A stretch of 6,165 nt of DNA from Roseomonas sp. (GTDB lineage Bacteria > Pseudomonadota > Alphaproteobacteria > Acetobacterales > Acetobacteraceae). The position numbers and the translations under genes were made by a program. The stretch is from the NCBI GenBank assembly GCA_020249415.1, contig JADCFR010000267.1, positions 1 to 6,165 of the forward strand, read 5' to 3'. Shown here piece by piece: positions 1-6,165 of this stretch (the first letter of the stretch is position 1; each line of letters opens with the position of its first letter). Below the pieces are notes generated by a model, which did no database searches, was not told where the DNA came from, and saw only the letters and a list, made by a program, of their open reading frames with translations.

Positions 1-806
1 CCTGAAATACCCGCCTGACCCACAATCACCGCGCCGCGCCCAATGGTCACGTTATGGCCAATCTGCACAAGGTTATCTATCCGCGCCCCAGGGCCAATCA
101 CGGTGTCGCCACCAGCGCCACGGTCAATGCAGGTGCCCGCGCCGATTTCCGCGCCATCGCCGATGATCACGCGGCCAAGCTGCGGCATGGTGACATGCTG
201 GCCCTGCGGCGTGGTGATAAAGCCAAAGCCCTCATTGCCAATGCGCGCGCCGGGATGCAGCACGACATGCTCCCCAGCCAGGCAATACTGCATGCTGGCA
301 TGGGCATGGATGCGCCCATGCGCGCCAAGTTTGCAGCCGTCACCGACGGAGCAGTGATGTTCCAGAATGGAATGCGCGCCGATGTCAGCGCCTGCCCCAA
401 TGAAGACAAAGGCCCCGATTTCACAACCGGCGCCAATCACCGCATCGGGGGCGATCACCGCGCTTGGATGAATGGAGGGTTTGGGCTGCACGGGTGGATG
501 AAACAGCCGCGCGATTTTGATGAATGCGGCCTGCGGCGACGCCACGACCAACCGCGCTGACCCCGCCGGCACATGTTCGGCGAAAGCTTCCTCAATCACC
601 ACCGCGCCGGCCTTGGTGGCCTTCAGCGCGGGCAGGTTCTTGCGGCCTTCCATGAAGGCCACATCATCCGGTCCCGCCAGATTGAGTGGCGCAACACCGC
701 CAAACTGCCGCGCGTCATCCCAGTCCGCCGCAAGCCCAAGCGTGGCACGCAGCGCTTGAAGCGCAATCGGCCCAGCGACGGGGAAAAAGCGGCTATCTGC
801 ACCCAA
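1..806 (-). CDS. lpxD: UDP-3-O-acylglucosamine N-acyltransferase LpxD (3' end outside the window)
   Basis: LpxD transfers a hydroxyacyl chain from acyl-ACP to the 2-amino group of UDP-3-O-acylglucosamine, the third step of lipid A synthesis, in the cytoplasm. 268 codons are visible and the frame runs off the left edge; family members are about 340 residues, so roughly 70 C-terminal residues are missing. Residues 1-105 match the LpxD N-terminal domain ([11 protein letters not shown] near the start, then [11 protein letters not shown] at 51-61). From about 110 onwards come left-handed beta-helix hexapeptide repeats ([17 protein letters not shown] and similar). NEGFGF (191-196), [16 protein letters not shown] (209-224) and IDRGAGGDT (227-235) are family landmarks. 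His251 in NLVQIGHNV aligns with the E. coli catalytic base His239. The start is taken as TTG at 806-804: it lies five bases after the ompH stop, there is no ATG upstream in frame, and it puts the conserved ADxRFF motif at the expected place. A CTG overlapping the ompH stop is a weaker alternative. Identification is very secure; the start is likely. Confidence 0.96.
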   Translation of the reverse strand, partial: MGADSRFFPVAGPIALQALRATLGLAADWDDARQFGGVAPLNLAGPDDVAFMEGRKNLPALKATKAGAVVIEEAFAEHVPAGSARLVVASPQAAFIKIARLFHPPVQPKPSIHPSAVIAPDAVIGAGCEIGAFVFIGAGADIGAHSILEHHCSVGDGCKLGAHGRIHAHASMQYCLAGEHVVLHPGARIGNEGFGFITTPQGQHVTMPQLGRVIIGDGAEIGAGTCIDRGAGGDTVIGPGARIDNLVQIGHNVTIGRGAVIVGQAGIS

Positions 807-811
807 GGTGA

Positions 812-1567
812 TCAGTTCCGCCTTGGTGCCGCAGGTGCCGGCGCAGGCGTTGCGGCTGGGCGTGGCGGCGGTGCGGCTGAAGGGTCTGGCGGCAGATTGA
901 CATTGGTGATCATGCGATTGAGCTGCACCGCCACTTCTTCCGTCATGTCAAAGGGCGGTTCATTGAAGATCACCAATGGCCTTGGCAGTACCATGTTGAT
1001 ATTTCGGCTGGCCGCCACTTGCCGAATGACGATGGCGAGCGCCTGTTCAATCTCCCGCAAGGCCTGCTGGGCCAATTGTTCCAGATCGCGCGCGCGGTCG
1101 CGGAAAATCCGCTGGCCATCCGTAATCTGATCCTGCAACGCGCGTTCACGGGCGCGCAACTGGTCGGGCGAAAGCCCGCCACGTTCATTGCCAAGGCGCT
1201 GCTGTTCATCGCGCCAGCGTTGCTGTTCGTTCTGCACATCCTCATTCAACTTGGTGCGGCGGCGTTCGATTTCCTGGCGCACCTGATTGAAGGCGGTGGA
1301 AACGCGCTGGATTTCCGGCACATCCACCACGCCAATCACGGCGGCGGGTGGCGGCGTGCCGGGGGGCAGAGGTGCGATGGCCGGAGGTTGTTGCGCCGGG
1401 CGCTGCGCCTGTGCGGGCTGCGCTGGTTGGGCTGGGCGCTGACCCTGCGCCTGCCCTTGCCCTTGTGGCTGCCCCTGCGGTTGGCCCGGCACAAACCAGC
1501 CAGGTTGGCTCTGCGCCGCGGCCGCCATCGGAAAAACCAGCGATAGGGCAAGGATTAGGCGGATCAT
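812..1567 (-). CDS. skp: OmpH/Skp-family periplasmic chaperone with proline-rich extensions
   Basis: This family (OmpH, PF03938) forms trimeric periplasmic chaperones that hold unfolded outer-membrane proteins between the Sec translocon and the BAM complex. The 251-residue product begins with a signal peptide (hydrophobic 4-18, likely cleavage after Ala18 in AAAA|Q). A low-complexity linker rich in Q, P, G and A follows (about 22-75). The chaperone core is about 76-226: [16 protein letters not shown] as the first strand and helix entry, then a long charged helical arm (about 95-185, [20 protein letters not shown] and on), then the returning segment [15 protein letters not shown]-rich tail ends the protein (about 226-251). 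Skp of E. coli is about 160 residues, so the excess is mostly the two extensions. The ATG start follows the bamA stop by 17 bases with only a weak GGGA ribosome site. The position between bamA and lpxD is the classic one for this gene. The family call is firm; the role of the extensions is unknown. Confidence 0.92.
   Translation of the reverse strand: MIRLILALSLVFPMAAAAQSQPGWFVPGQPQGQPQGQGQAQGQRPAQPAQPAQAQRPAQQPPAIAPLPPGTPPPAAVIGVVDVPEIQRVSTAFNQVRQEIERRRTKLNEDVQNEQQRWRDEQQRLGNERGGLSPDQLRARERALQDQITDGQRIFRDRARDLEQLAQQALREIEQALAIVIRQVAASRNINMVLPRPLVIFNEPPFDMTEEVAVQLNRMITNVNLPPDPSAAPPPRPAATPAPAPAAPRRN
818..824 (-). promoter_or_regulatory. Probable lpxD ribosome binding site inside the ompH 3' end
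   Basis: On the minus strand this reads AAGGCGG, one mismatch from the ideal AAGGAGG. It lies within the last codons of ompH, 11 bases before the lpxD TTG. The spacing is a little long. With the ompH stop only five bases from the start, translational coupling (ribosomes ending ompH restarting on lpxD) is a reasonable inference. Confidence 0.5.
1388..1483 (-). repeat. Low-complexity Q/P/G/A-coding tract in ompH
   Basis: Codons 29-60 of ompH encode an imperfect two-part repeat. The first part is a Q-G alternation ([15 protein letters not shown]) and the second is built from PAQ triplets with RPAQ at 44-47 and 56-59. The two RPAQ copies use different third codon positions, so this is not a fresh DNA duplication. 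It encodes a probably disordered linker between the signal peptide and the chaperone core. Confidence 0.75.
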
Positions 1568-1584
1568 GGGGCAATCATCCCGTG

Positions 1585-3903
1585 TTAGAAGCGTGTGCCA
1601 AAGCCAAGGCGGAAAAGCTGTGTCTTGTCGTAGTCTTTCTTCACAACTGCCTTGCCGAAATCAATATTGATCAGGCCGATCGGGCTCCGCCAGGAAAAGC
1701 CGACGCCCACGCTGACCCGTGGGTCGGCATCATCCACAGGCCTGGCGCCCGGATATTGGGTCTGATTGAAGTAACTATCCGGAATGCCGGAAAGTGAGCC
1801 CACATCGACAAAGGTGCGGCCGAGCAAGCCAAGTTCATTGGGGAGCGGCAAGGGGAAGCGCATTTCAGCCGAGGTGGTCCACAGAACCTGACCACCGAGC
1901 GAATCCCCTGTTGCGGTATCCTGCGGGCCGGCACCACCCAGGCGGAAGCCGCGCAGGTTTTCACCGCCCAGGAAGAAGCGGTCCACGATGCGATCATCCT
2001 TGCTGCCAAGCGGGCTCAAGATACCGCCACCTGCAGCCAGCACCAGCACGAAATCGGGATCATTCAACCAACGCTCGAAGGGAATGTAATACTGCCCGTC
2101 GCCCCTGGTGCGGAAATACTCAACATCACCGCCAAGCCCTGCGTAATCGCCACCCACGCGAACAACCCAGCCGGAACGCGGTTCAATCCGGCTATCGCGC
2201 ATGTCATAGGTCACCGTGGTGGAAACCTGAGAAAGCAGCGTCCGACCGGCCTGCTCCTGGATGAAGCGCGATGCAAATTGGTTGATGTCGAAGATGTCAC
2301 GGTCAATCAGCGCATAGGACCAGTTCTGCCGCAGCCGATCATTGATCTCATAGCCCGTGCGCAGCGCAAAGCCCGCGCGCCTTTCCCGGTAGCCGGTCAC
2401 GAAGCGCAAATCACGATTGATCAGAAAGGCATCCGCCCCGGCAGCCAGGTTGCGATCCAGGAATTGCGGATCCGTCACCGAAAGATCAAGCTGGCTGCGC
2501 TTTTGCGCCAGCACGCCGCCCACACGCGCATCCAGCCCCATGCCGAGCAGGTTGCGTTCACGCACACCCACATCCAACAAAAGCCCCGCATCCGTCGCGT
2601 AACCGCCGCCCAAGGTGAATTCACCCGTCGCGCGTTCCACAACCGAGGTCATCAGATTGACCCGCTCAGCCCCTGAGCCTGGTTGATTGGTGATCTGCAC
2701 ATCAGAAAAATAACCGAGCGAGCGGATGCGATCACGCGAACGCCGGACTTGCCGAGCATTCATGGGGTCACCCTCGGCAAGCCTGAATTCACGGCGGATC
2801 ACCCGATCTTCCGTGCGTGTATTGCCCGAAATCTCGATACGTTCCACGAAGGCGCGCGGCCCCTCACGCACAATAAAGGCAAGATCAATCGTCGCGGTTT
2901 CTGGATTGCGCGTGACCCTGGGTTGCACTTCAATGAATGGCTCACTCCGCGCCTGCAAGGCATCCGCAATCGCTGTCGCGCCACGTTCCACCGCATCGCC
3001 ATCATACCAATCGCCAGTCGCGATTTCGACTTCGCGGCGCAGGCCCTCCATATTGATGCGCGGGATTTCGTTGATGACCTCAACCCTGCCGATGCGATAG
3101 CGCTGACCTTCCTCAATCGTGAAAGTCACGAAAAACGCACTGCGGTCGGGCGTCAATTCGCCGGAAGACCCGGTAATCTGCACATCCGCGAAGCCCTGGC
3201 GCAAATAGAAGCGCCGCAGCAATTCGCGGTCAAAGACCAGGCGTTCCGGATCATAGATATCGCTCGAGGAAAAGATGCGAAACCAAGTCTGCTCCTGGGT
3301 GGACACCACATCCCTGAGGCGCGCTTCGGAAAACGCGTTATTGCCGACGAAATTGACGCGCGCCACAAGCGCCGGATCGCCTTCGACGATTTCAAACACC
3401 AGATCAACGCGGTTCTGGTCAAGCTCTACGATCTTGGGTTCAACAGTGGCGCGAAACCGCCCACGCCGCGCGTAAATCTCCAGGATGCGTTGCCGATCCG
3501 TCTGCACAGCTGCTGGTGTAAAGACGCTGCGCGGTTGGGTCAGCACGATGCCTCGTAGAATCTCGCTCGAGATACGCCGATTGCCTTCAAAGGCCACGCG
3601 ATTGACCAACGGGTTTTCCACCACATCAACGACCACGCGCGCGCCTTCAGTGCGAATGGTCACATCACGGAACAGCCCGGTCGCAAATAGCGCGCGCAGG
3701 CTGCGGTCAATGCGGTCCTGCTCGGCCGCATCGCCCACCTGCACCAACATATAGCTGCGCACCGTATCGGGATCGATGCGCTGCGTGCCGCGCACATCCA
3801 CGGCGGTGATGCGCCCGCCGCCACGGCCGGCTTCCTGGGCGGTTGCCGGCATGGCCAGGGCCAAAAAGACGAAAAGGGCCAAAAGAGCGCGTAGTTGCTT
3901 CAC
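1585..3903 (-). CDS. bamA: Outer-membrane protein assembly factor BamA
   Basis: BamA is the essential Omp85-family core of the BAM complex, which folds and inserts beta-barrel proteins into the outer membrane. The 772-residue product has a signal peptide (hydrophobic 6-19, likely cleavage after Ala22 in ATA|Q). Five POTRA domains follow at about 28-98, 99-177, 178-267, 268-350 and 351-428; each ends in the usual strand (VVVDVVENP, DLVFEIVEGDP and so on). The barrel runs from about 429 to the end. It contains the loop-6 LRGF motif (650-653, equivalent to VRGF of E. coli), the SPIGLINIDFGKAV strand (740-753) and a C-terminal Phe772, the beta-signal of outer-membrane proteins. Length is normal for alphaproteobacteria. 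The start is GTG at 3903; there is no in-frame ATG just upstream, and this start gives a proper signal peptide. A GAGA-rich stretch about 10 bases upstream is the likely but weak ribosome site. The gene is 73 bases from rseP and 17 from ompH, the expected context. Confidence 0.97.
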   Translation of the reverse strand: MKQLRALLALFVFLALAMPATAQEAGRGGGRITAVDVRGTQRIDPDTVRSYMLVQVGDAAEQDRIDRSLRALFATGLFRDVTIRTEGARVVVDVVENPLVNRVAFEGNRRISSEILRGIVLTQPRSVFTPAAVQTDRQRILEIYARRGRFRATVEPKIVELDQNRVDLVFEIVEGDPALVARVNFVGNNAFSEARLRDVVSTQEQTWFRIFSSSDIYDPERLVFDRELLRRFYLRQGFADVQITGSSGELTPDRSAFFVTFTIEEGQRYRIGRVEVINEIPRINMEGLRREVEIATGDWYDGDAVERGATAIADALQARSEPFIEVQPRVTRNPETATIDLAFIVREGPRAFVERIEISGNTRTEDRVIRREFRLAEGDPMNARQVRRSRDRIRSLGYFSDVQITNQPGSGAERVNLMTSVVERATGEFTLGGGYATDAGLLLDVGVRERNLLGMGLDARVGGVLAQKRSQLDLSVTDPQFLDRNLAAGADAFLINRDLRFVTGYRERRAGFALRTGYEINDRLRQNWSYALIDRDIFDINQFASRFIQEQAGRTLLSQVSTTVTYDMRDSRIEPRSGWVVRVGGDYAGLGGDVEYFRTRGDGQYYIPFERWLNDPDFVLVLAAGGGILSPLGSKDDRIVDRFFLGGENLRGFRLGGAGPQDTATGDSLGGQVLWTTSAEMRFPLPLPNELGLLGRTFVDVGSLSGIPDSYFNQTQYPGARPVDDADPRVSVGVGFSWRSPIGLINIDFGKAVVKKDYDKTQLFRLGFGTRF

Positions 3904-3976
3904 GGATTCGGCATCTCTCTCAAGCTGACATGCCTTCCTAGCCGAGCCGCGCCCCCCTCGCCACCCCCAAACCGGA
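3904..3976 (-). other. rseP-bamA intergenic gap
   Basis: This 73-base gap is the longest in the window. On the minus strand it has a G-rich first half and a GAGAGAGA stretch ending 10 bases before the bamA GTG. An ATG lies 11 bases upstream of the GTG but out of frame, and it reads into a stop after four codons (ATG CCG AAT CCG TGA), overlapping the start. I see no clear sigma-70 or sigma-E type promoter and no terminator with a U-tract, so read-through from rseP into bamA is the simplest reading. Confidence 0.5.
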
Positions 3977-5080
3977 TCAACCTAGCAGCCCGCTCACCCA
4001 GCGGACCACCCCAAGCTGCGCGAGGTCATTCCAAGTGGCGAAAATCATCAGGCCAATCAGCAAGGCAAAGCCGGCCCGGAAGCCATATTCCCGCGCCTTC
4101 ATGGGCAAGGGGCGGCCCCGGATTGCCTCGGCGGCGTAGAACAGCAAATGCCCGCCATCCAGCACCGGGATCGGGAACAGGTTGATCAGCGCCAGATTGA
4201 CCGAAAGCAGGGCGGTGAAGGTGATGAAGGCCGAAAGCCCCATATTAGCGACCTGCCCAGACATTTGCGCAATGCGCAAAGGCCCGCCCAGATCCTCGGC
4301 GCCGCGGCTGCCAGAGATCATCTGCCAAACACCCACCAGTGTCTGCCCGGTGATGTCCACAGTATGGGTCACGCCCGCCCAGGCGGCGCTGAAGGGGTCA
4401 AGCCTTTCGAAAATCGGCGGCCCGGCGGTAATGCCCAGCATGCCAAGCCCGTCAGAGGGCCGGGGCAGAGGGGTTGCGACAACCTTTATCTGCGAATCGC
4501 CGCGCGCCACCAGCACTTCAATGGCCTGACCCGGCCGCGCCTGGACATAGCGTTGCAAGGCTTCAAAACGCTCAACCTTCTGACCATCCATGGCGATGAT
4601 CCGGTCGCCTGGCGCCAGGCCGGCGCGCGCTGCGGCTGAGGCTTCCACCACATTGCCCACGCTCGGCACCGGTGAAGGCCGCCCCACCACCACGAACAAA
4701 GCGGCAAACAACACCACCGCGAGCGCGAAGTTGAAGAAAGGCCCGGCAGCCACCACCAGGGCGCGGTCACCCACGGGTTTTTCATGGAAGGTCTCACCGG
4801 GGCGGAAGCCAGCGGCCTGCTCTGGCCCGGCTTCGCCCAAATCCTCCATGCCATGCATTTTCACATAGCCACCAAGGGGCAGCCAGCCGATCCGCCATTC
4901 GCAGCCGCGCTTGTCGGTCCAGGTATAGATCGCGCGGCCAAAGCCCACGGAAAAGCGTTCCACATGCACGCCGCGCCAGCGCGCTGCCAGATAATGGCCG
5001 AGCTCATGGATGAATATCAGCACCCCGAGCACCACGACAAAGGCGGCGATGCTGCGGAAGGGTTCAGGCAGAAATTCCAA
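3977..5080 (-). CDS. rseP: Site-2 membrane metalloprotease RseP (M50 family)
   Basis: RseP cleaves transmembrane substrates within the inner membrane after a first periplasmic cut; in E. coli this releases sigma-E, and in Caulobacter the homologue MmpA processes PodJ. The substrate here cannot be read from the window. The 367-residue product has the zinc motif HELGH (25-29) in the first membrane segment (about 11-30), a second segment with GPFFN (113-117) at about 108-133, one PDZ domain (about 140-205, with AGLAPGDRIIAMDG), and the third-ligand motif NLFPIPVLDGGH (300-311; Asp308) in a membrane segment at about 283-305. A last segment is at about 335-350. E. coli RseP is about 450 residues with two PDZ domains, so this is the shorter single-PDZ form. 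The TTG start at 5080-5078 is supported by a good ribosome site 8 bases upstream, and the first methionine codon falls far downstream of HELGH. It lies 26 bases after dxr. Confidence 0.96.
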   Translation of the reverse strand: MEFLPEPFRSIAAFVVVLGVLIFIHELGHYLAARWRGVHVERFSVGFGRAIYTWTDKRGCEWRIGWLPLGGYVKMHGMEDLGEAGPEQAAGFRPGETFHEKPVGDRALVVAAGPFFNFALAVVLFAALFVVVGRPSPVPSVGNVVEASAAARAGLAPGDRIIAMDGQKVERFEALQRYVQARPGQAIEVLVARGDSQIKVVATPLPRPSDGLGMLGITAGPPIFERLDPFSAAWAGVTHTVDITGQTLVGVWQMISGSRGAEDLGGPLRIAQMSGQVANMGLSAFITFTALLSVNLALINLFPIPVLDGGHLLFYAAEAIRGRPLPMKAREYGFRAGFALLIGLMIFATWNDLAQLGVVRWVSGLLG

Positions 5081-5088
5081 GAGAAAGG

Positions 5089-5095
5089 CTCCTTA
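5089..5095 (-). promoter_or_regulatory. rseP ribosome binding site that decides its TTG start
   Basis: The minus strand reads TAAGGAG, a near-perfect Shine-Dalgarno match, ending 8 bases before TTG at 5080. It is the strongest ribosome site in the window and fixes the rseP start despite the rare codon. Confidence 0.8.
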
Positions 5096-5106
5096 AACGG
5101 GCGCGA

Positions 5107-6165
5107 TCAAACTAGGGCGGCACGCTTGGCGGCAATCAGCCCCGCTTCGGACCGCGCCGCCGCATCATGCGCCATAATGGTGGGCAGATCCGCGGCCTCT
5201 GGCGCGCCAAGGCGTGAGAGCGTTTCATCCACCACTGCCGCGATATCGAGAAAGCGGAGCCGTTTTTCAAGGAAGAGCCCGACCGCGATCTCATTCGCTG
5301 CATTCAGAATGGTGGGCGCGCCGCCCCCGGCGCAAAGCGCTTCCCGCGAAAGCCGAAGGGCCGGGAAGCGCACCGGGTCAGGTGCGAATAATTCAAGCTT
5401 GCCGAGCGCAATCAGATCAAGCGGCGGCACGGAAGCCGCCATGCGCGCGGGCCAGGCGAGCGCATGGGCAATCGGTGTGCGCATATCGGGCGTGCCAAGC
5501 TGCGCCAGCACGGACCCATCCGTGTACTGCACCAGCCCATGCACGGTGGATTGCGGATGGACCAAAACCTCGATCCGCGCTTCGGGCACCGGGAAAAGCC
5601 GCGCCGCTTCGATCAATTCCAGCCCCTTGTTGAACATGGTGGCGGAATCGACGCTGATCTTGGCGCCCATGGACCAGACCGGGTGGCGCACCGCGACTTC
5701 CGGCGTCACGGCGGCCATCTCGGCCAGCGTCATGGTCCGGCACGGCCCGCCCGAGGCAGTCAGGATGATTTTCGCAATCGCCGAGGGGTCGCGCATATCA
5801 AGCGCCTGGAAAATGGCGTTGTGTTCGCTATCCACCGGCAGGATGGTCGCGCCCCCGGCCCGCGCGGCGGCCAAAACGGGCTCCCCGGCGCAGACCAGGC
5901 TTTCCTTATTGGCAATCGCCATCACGCCACCACGCGCCAGCGCCGCCAAGGTAGCGGGCAGGCCGGCCGCACCCACAATGGCGGCCATGGTCCAATCGGC
6001 GGGCAGCCCCGCCGCCGCCACCACAGCTTTCGGCCCTGCCGAGACCTCCGTTGTCGTCCCGGCCAGGGCTTCCTTCAGGTCTTGGTATCGCGTGGCATCC
6101 GCCAGCACCGCGTGGCGCGCCTTGAGCCGCCGCGCCTGCGCTGCCAAGCCCTGCCAATCCCGCCC
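5107..6165 (-). CDS. dxr: 1-deoxy-D-xylulose 5-phosphate reductoisomerase Dxr (5' end outside the window)
   Basis: Dxr (IspC) converts 1-deoxyxylulose 5-phosphate to MEP with NADPH and a divalent metal, the first committed step of the non-mevalonate isoprenoid pathway, in the cytoplasm. It is the target of fosmidomycin. 352 residues plus the stop are visible and the frame is open to the right edge. By comparison with E. coli about 35-45 N-terminal residues are missing, including the GSTGSIG nucleotide-binding loop. Counting from the first visible codon, landmarks are IANKESLV (84-91), PVDSEHNAIFQ (110-120, metal ligands Asp112 and Glu114), the SGGP loop (138-141), RHPVWSMG (His161), KISVDSATMFNKGLE (169-183, with Ser174, Asn179, Lys180 and metal ligand Glu183) and NAANEIAV (288-295). 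All key catalytic and binding residues in the visible part are present. The segment between the metal-ligand and SGGP motifs is about 10 residues shorter than in E. coli. A TTG at 6147 is internal, not the start. Confidence 0.97.
   Translation of the reverse strand, partial: GRDWQGLAAQARRLKARHAVLADATRYQDLKEALAGTTTEVSAGPKAVVAAAGLPADWTMAAIVGAAGLPATLAALARGGVMAIANKESLVCAGEPVLAAARAGGATILPVDSEHNAIFQALDMRDPSAIAKIILTASGGPCRTMTLAEMAAVTPEVAVRHPVWSMGAKISVDSATMFNKGLELIEAARLFPVPEARIEVLVHPQSTVHGLVQYTDGSVLAQLGTPDMRTPIAHALAWPARMAASVPPLDLIALGKLELFAPDPVRFPALRLSREALCAGGGAPTILNAANEIAVGLFLEKRLRFLDIAAVVDETLSRLGAPEAADLPTIMAHDAAARSEAGLIAAKRAALV

Noticed and set aside
1..520. Recurring GTGATTGGC-like words on the minus strand within lpxD
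   Set aside because: They encode the V-I-G hexapeptide turns of the LpxD beta-helix, so they reflect protein structure, not a DNA repeat element.
54..560. A 168-codon open frame on the plus strand opposite lpxD
   Set aside because: It is antisense to lpxD. Its repeated ADDH-like pattern mirrors the hexapeptide-coding repeats on the other strand, not a real protein family.
573..1130. A 185-codon plus-strand open frame across the ompH-lpxD junction
   Set aside because: It is antisense to two well-identified genes and its composition is low-complexity at the part opposite the ompH tail.
2683..3558. A 291-codon open frame on the plus strand opposite bamA
   Set aside because: It is fully antisense to the strongly conserved POTRA-coding part of bamA, shows no recognisable motif, and such long antisense frames are expected in GC-rich codon-biased DNA.
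3936..3965. A possible small hairpin with CGAG/CTCG arms in the rseP-bamA gap
   Set aside because: The stem is only about four pairs plus a mismatch and no U-tract follows, so it does not qualify as a terminator or a regulatory hairpin.

Overview
The window is one uninterrupted run of envelope and isoprenoid genes, all on the minus strand. In transcription order (right to left) they are dxr (5' end outside the window), rseP, bamA, ompH/skp and lpxD (3' end outside the window). The gaps are 26, 73, 17 and 5 bases, so this looks like a single operon segment. No RNA gene, mobile element, CRISPR array, integration site or convincing terminator was seen. No stretch over 300 bases lacks a gene.

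The order dxr-rseP-bamA-ompH-lpxD matches the conserved block of alphaproteobacteria and many other Gram-negatives, where uppS and cdsA usually lie upstream and fabZ and lpxA downstream. The DNA is GC-rich. The BamA POTRA sequences, the short single-PDZ RseP and the Skp homologue with proline-rich extensions fit an alphaproteobacterium, perhaps Rhodospirillales/Acetobacteraceae. The class is a fairly firm inference; the family is a guess.

Functionally, Dxr makes MEP for isoprenoid synthesis, which ultimately supplies undecaprenyl carrier lipid. RseP is an inner-membrane site-2 protease. BamA is the core of the outer-membrane protein insertion machine. Skp/OmpH is the periplasmic chaperone that brings unfolded porins to it. 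LpxD adds the second acyl chain to the lipid A precursor. Together they link supply of outer-membrane protein and lipid A.

Three of the four visible start sites are not ATG: rseP TTG, bamA GTG and lpxD TTG. lpxD has no upstream ATG and is easily missed by ATG-based gene finding. The least ordinary feature is the Q/P/A-rich linker and P/A-rich tail flanking the Skp core. I found no evidence of a previously undescribed system.
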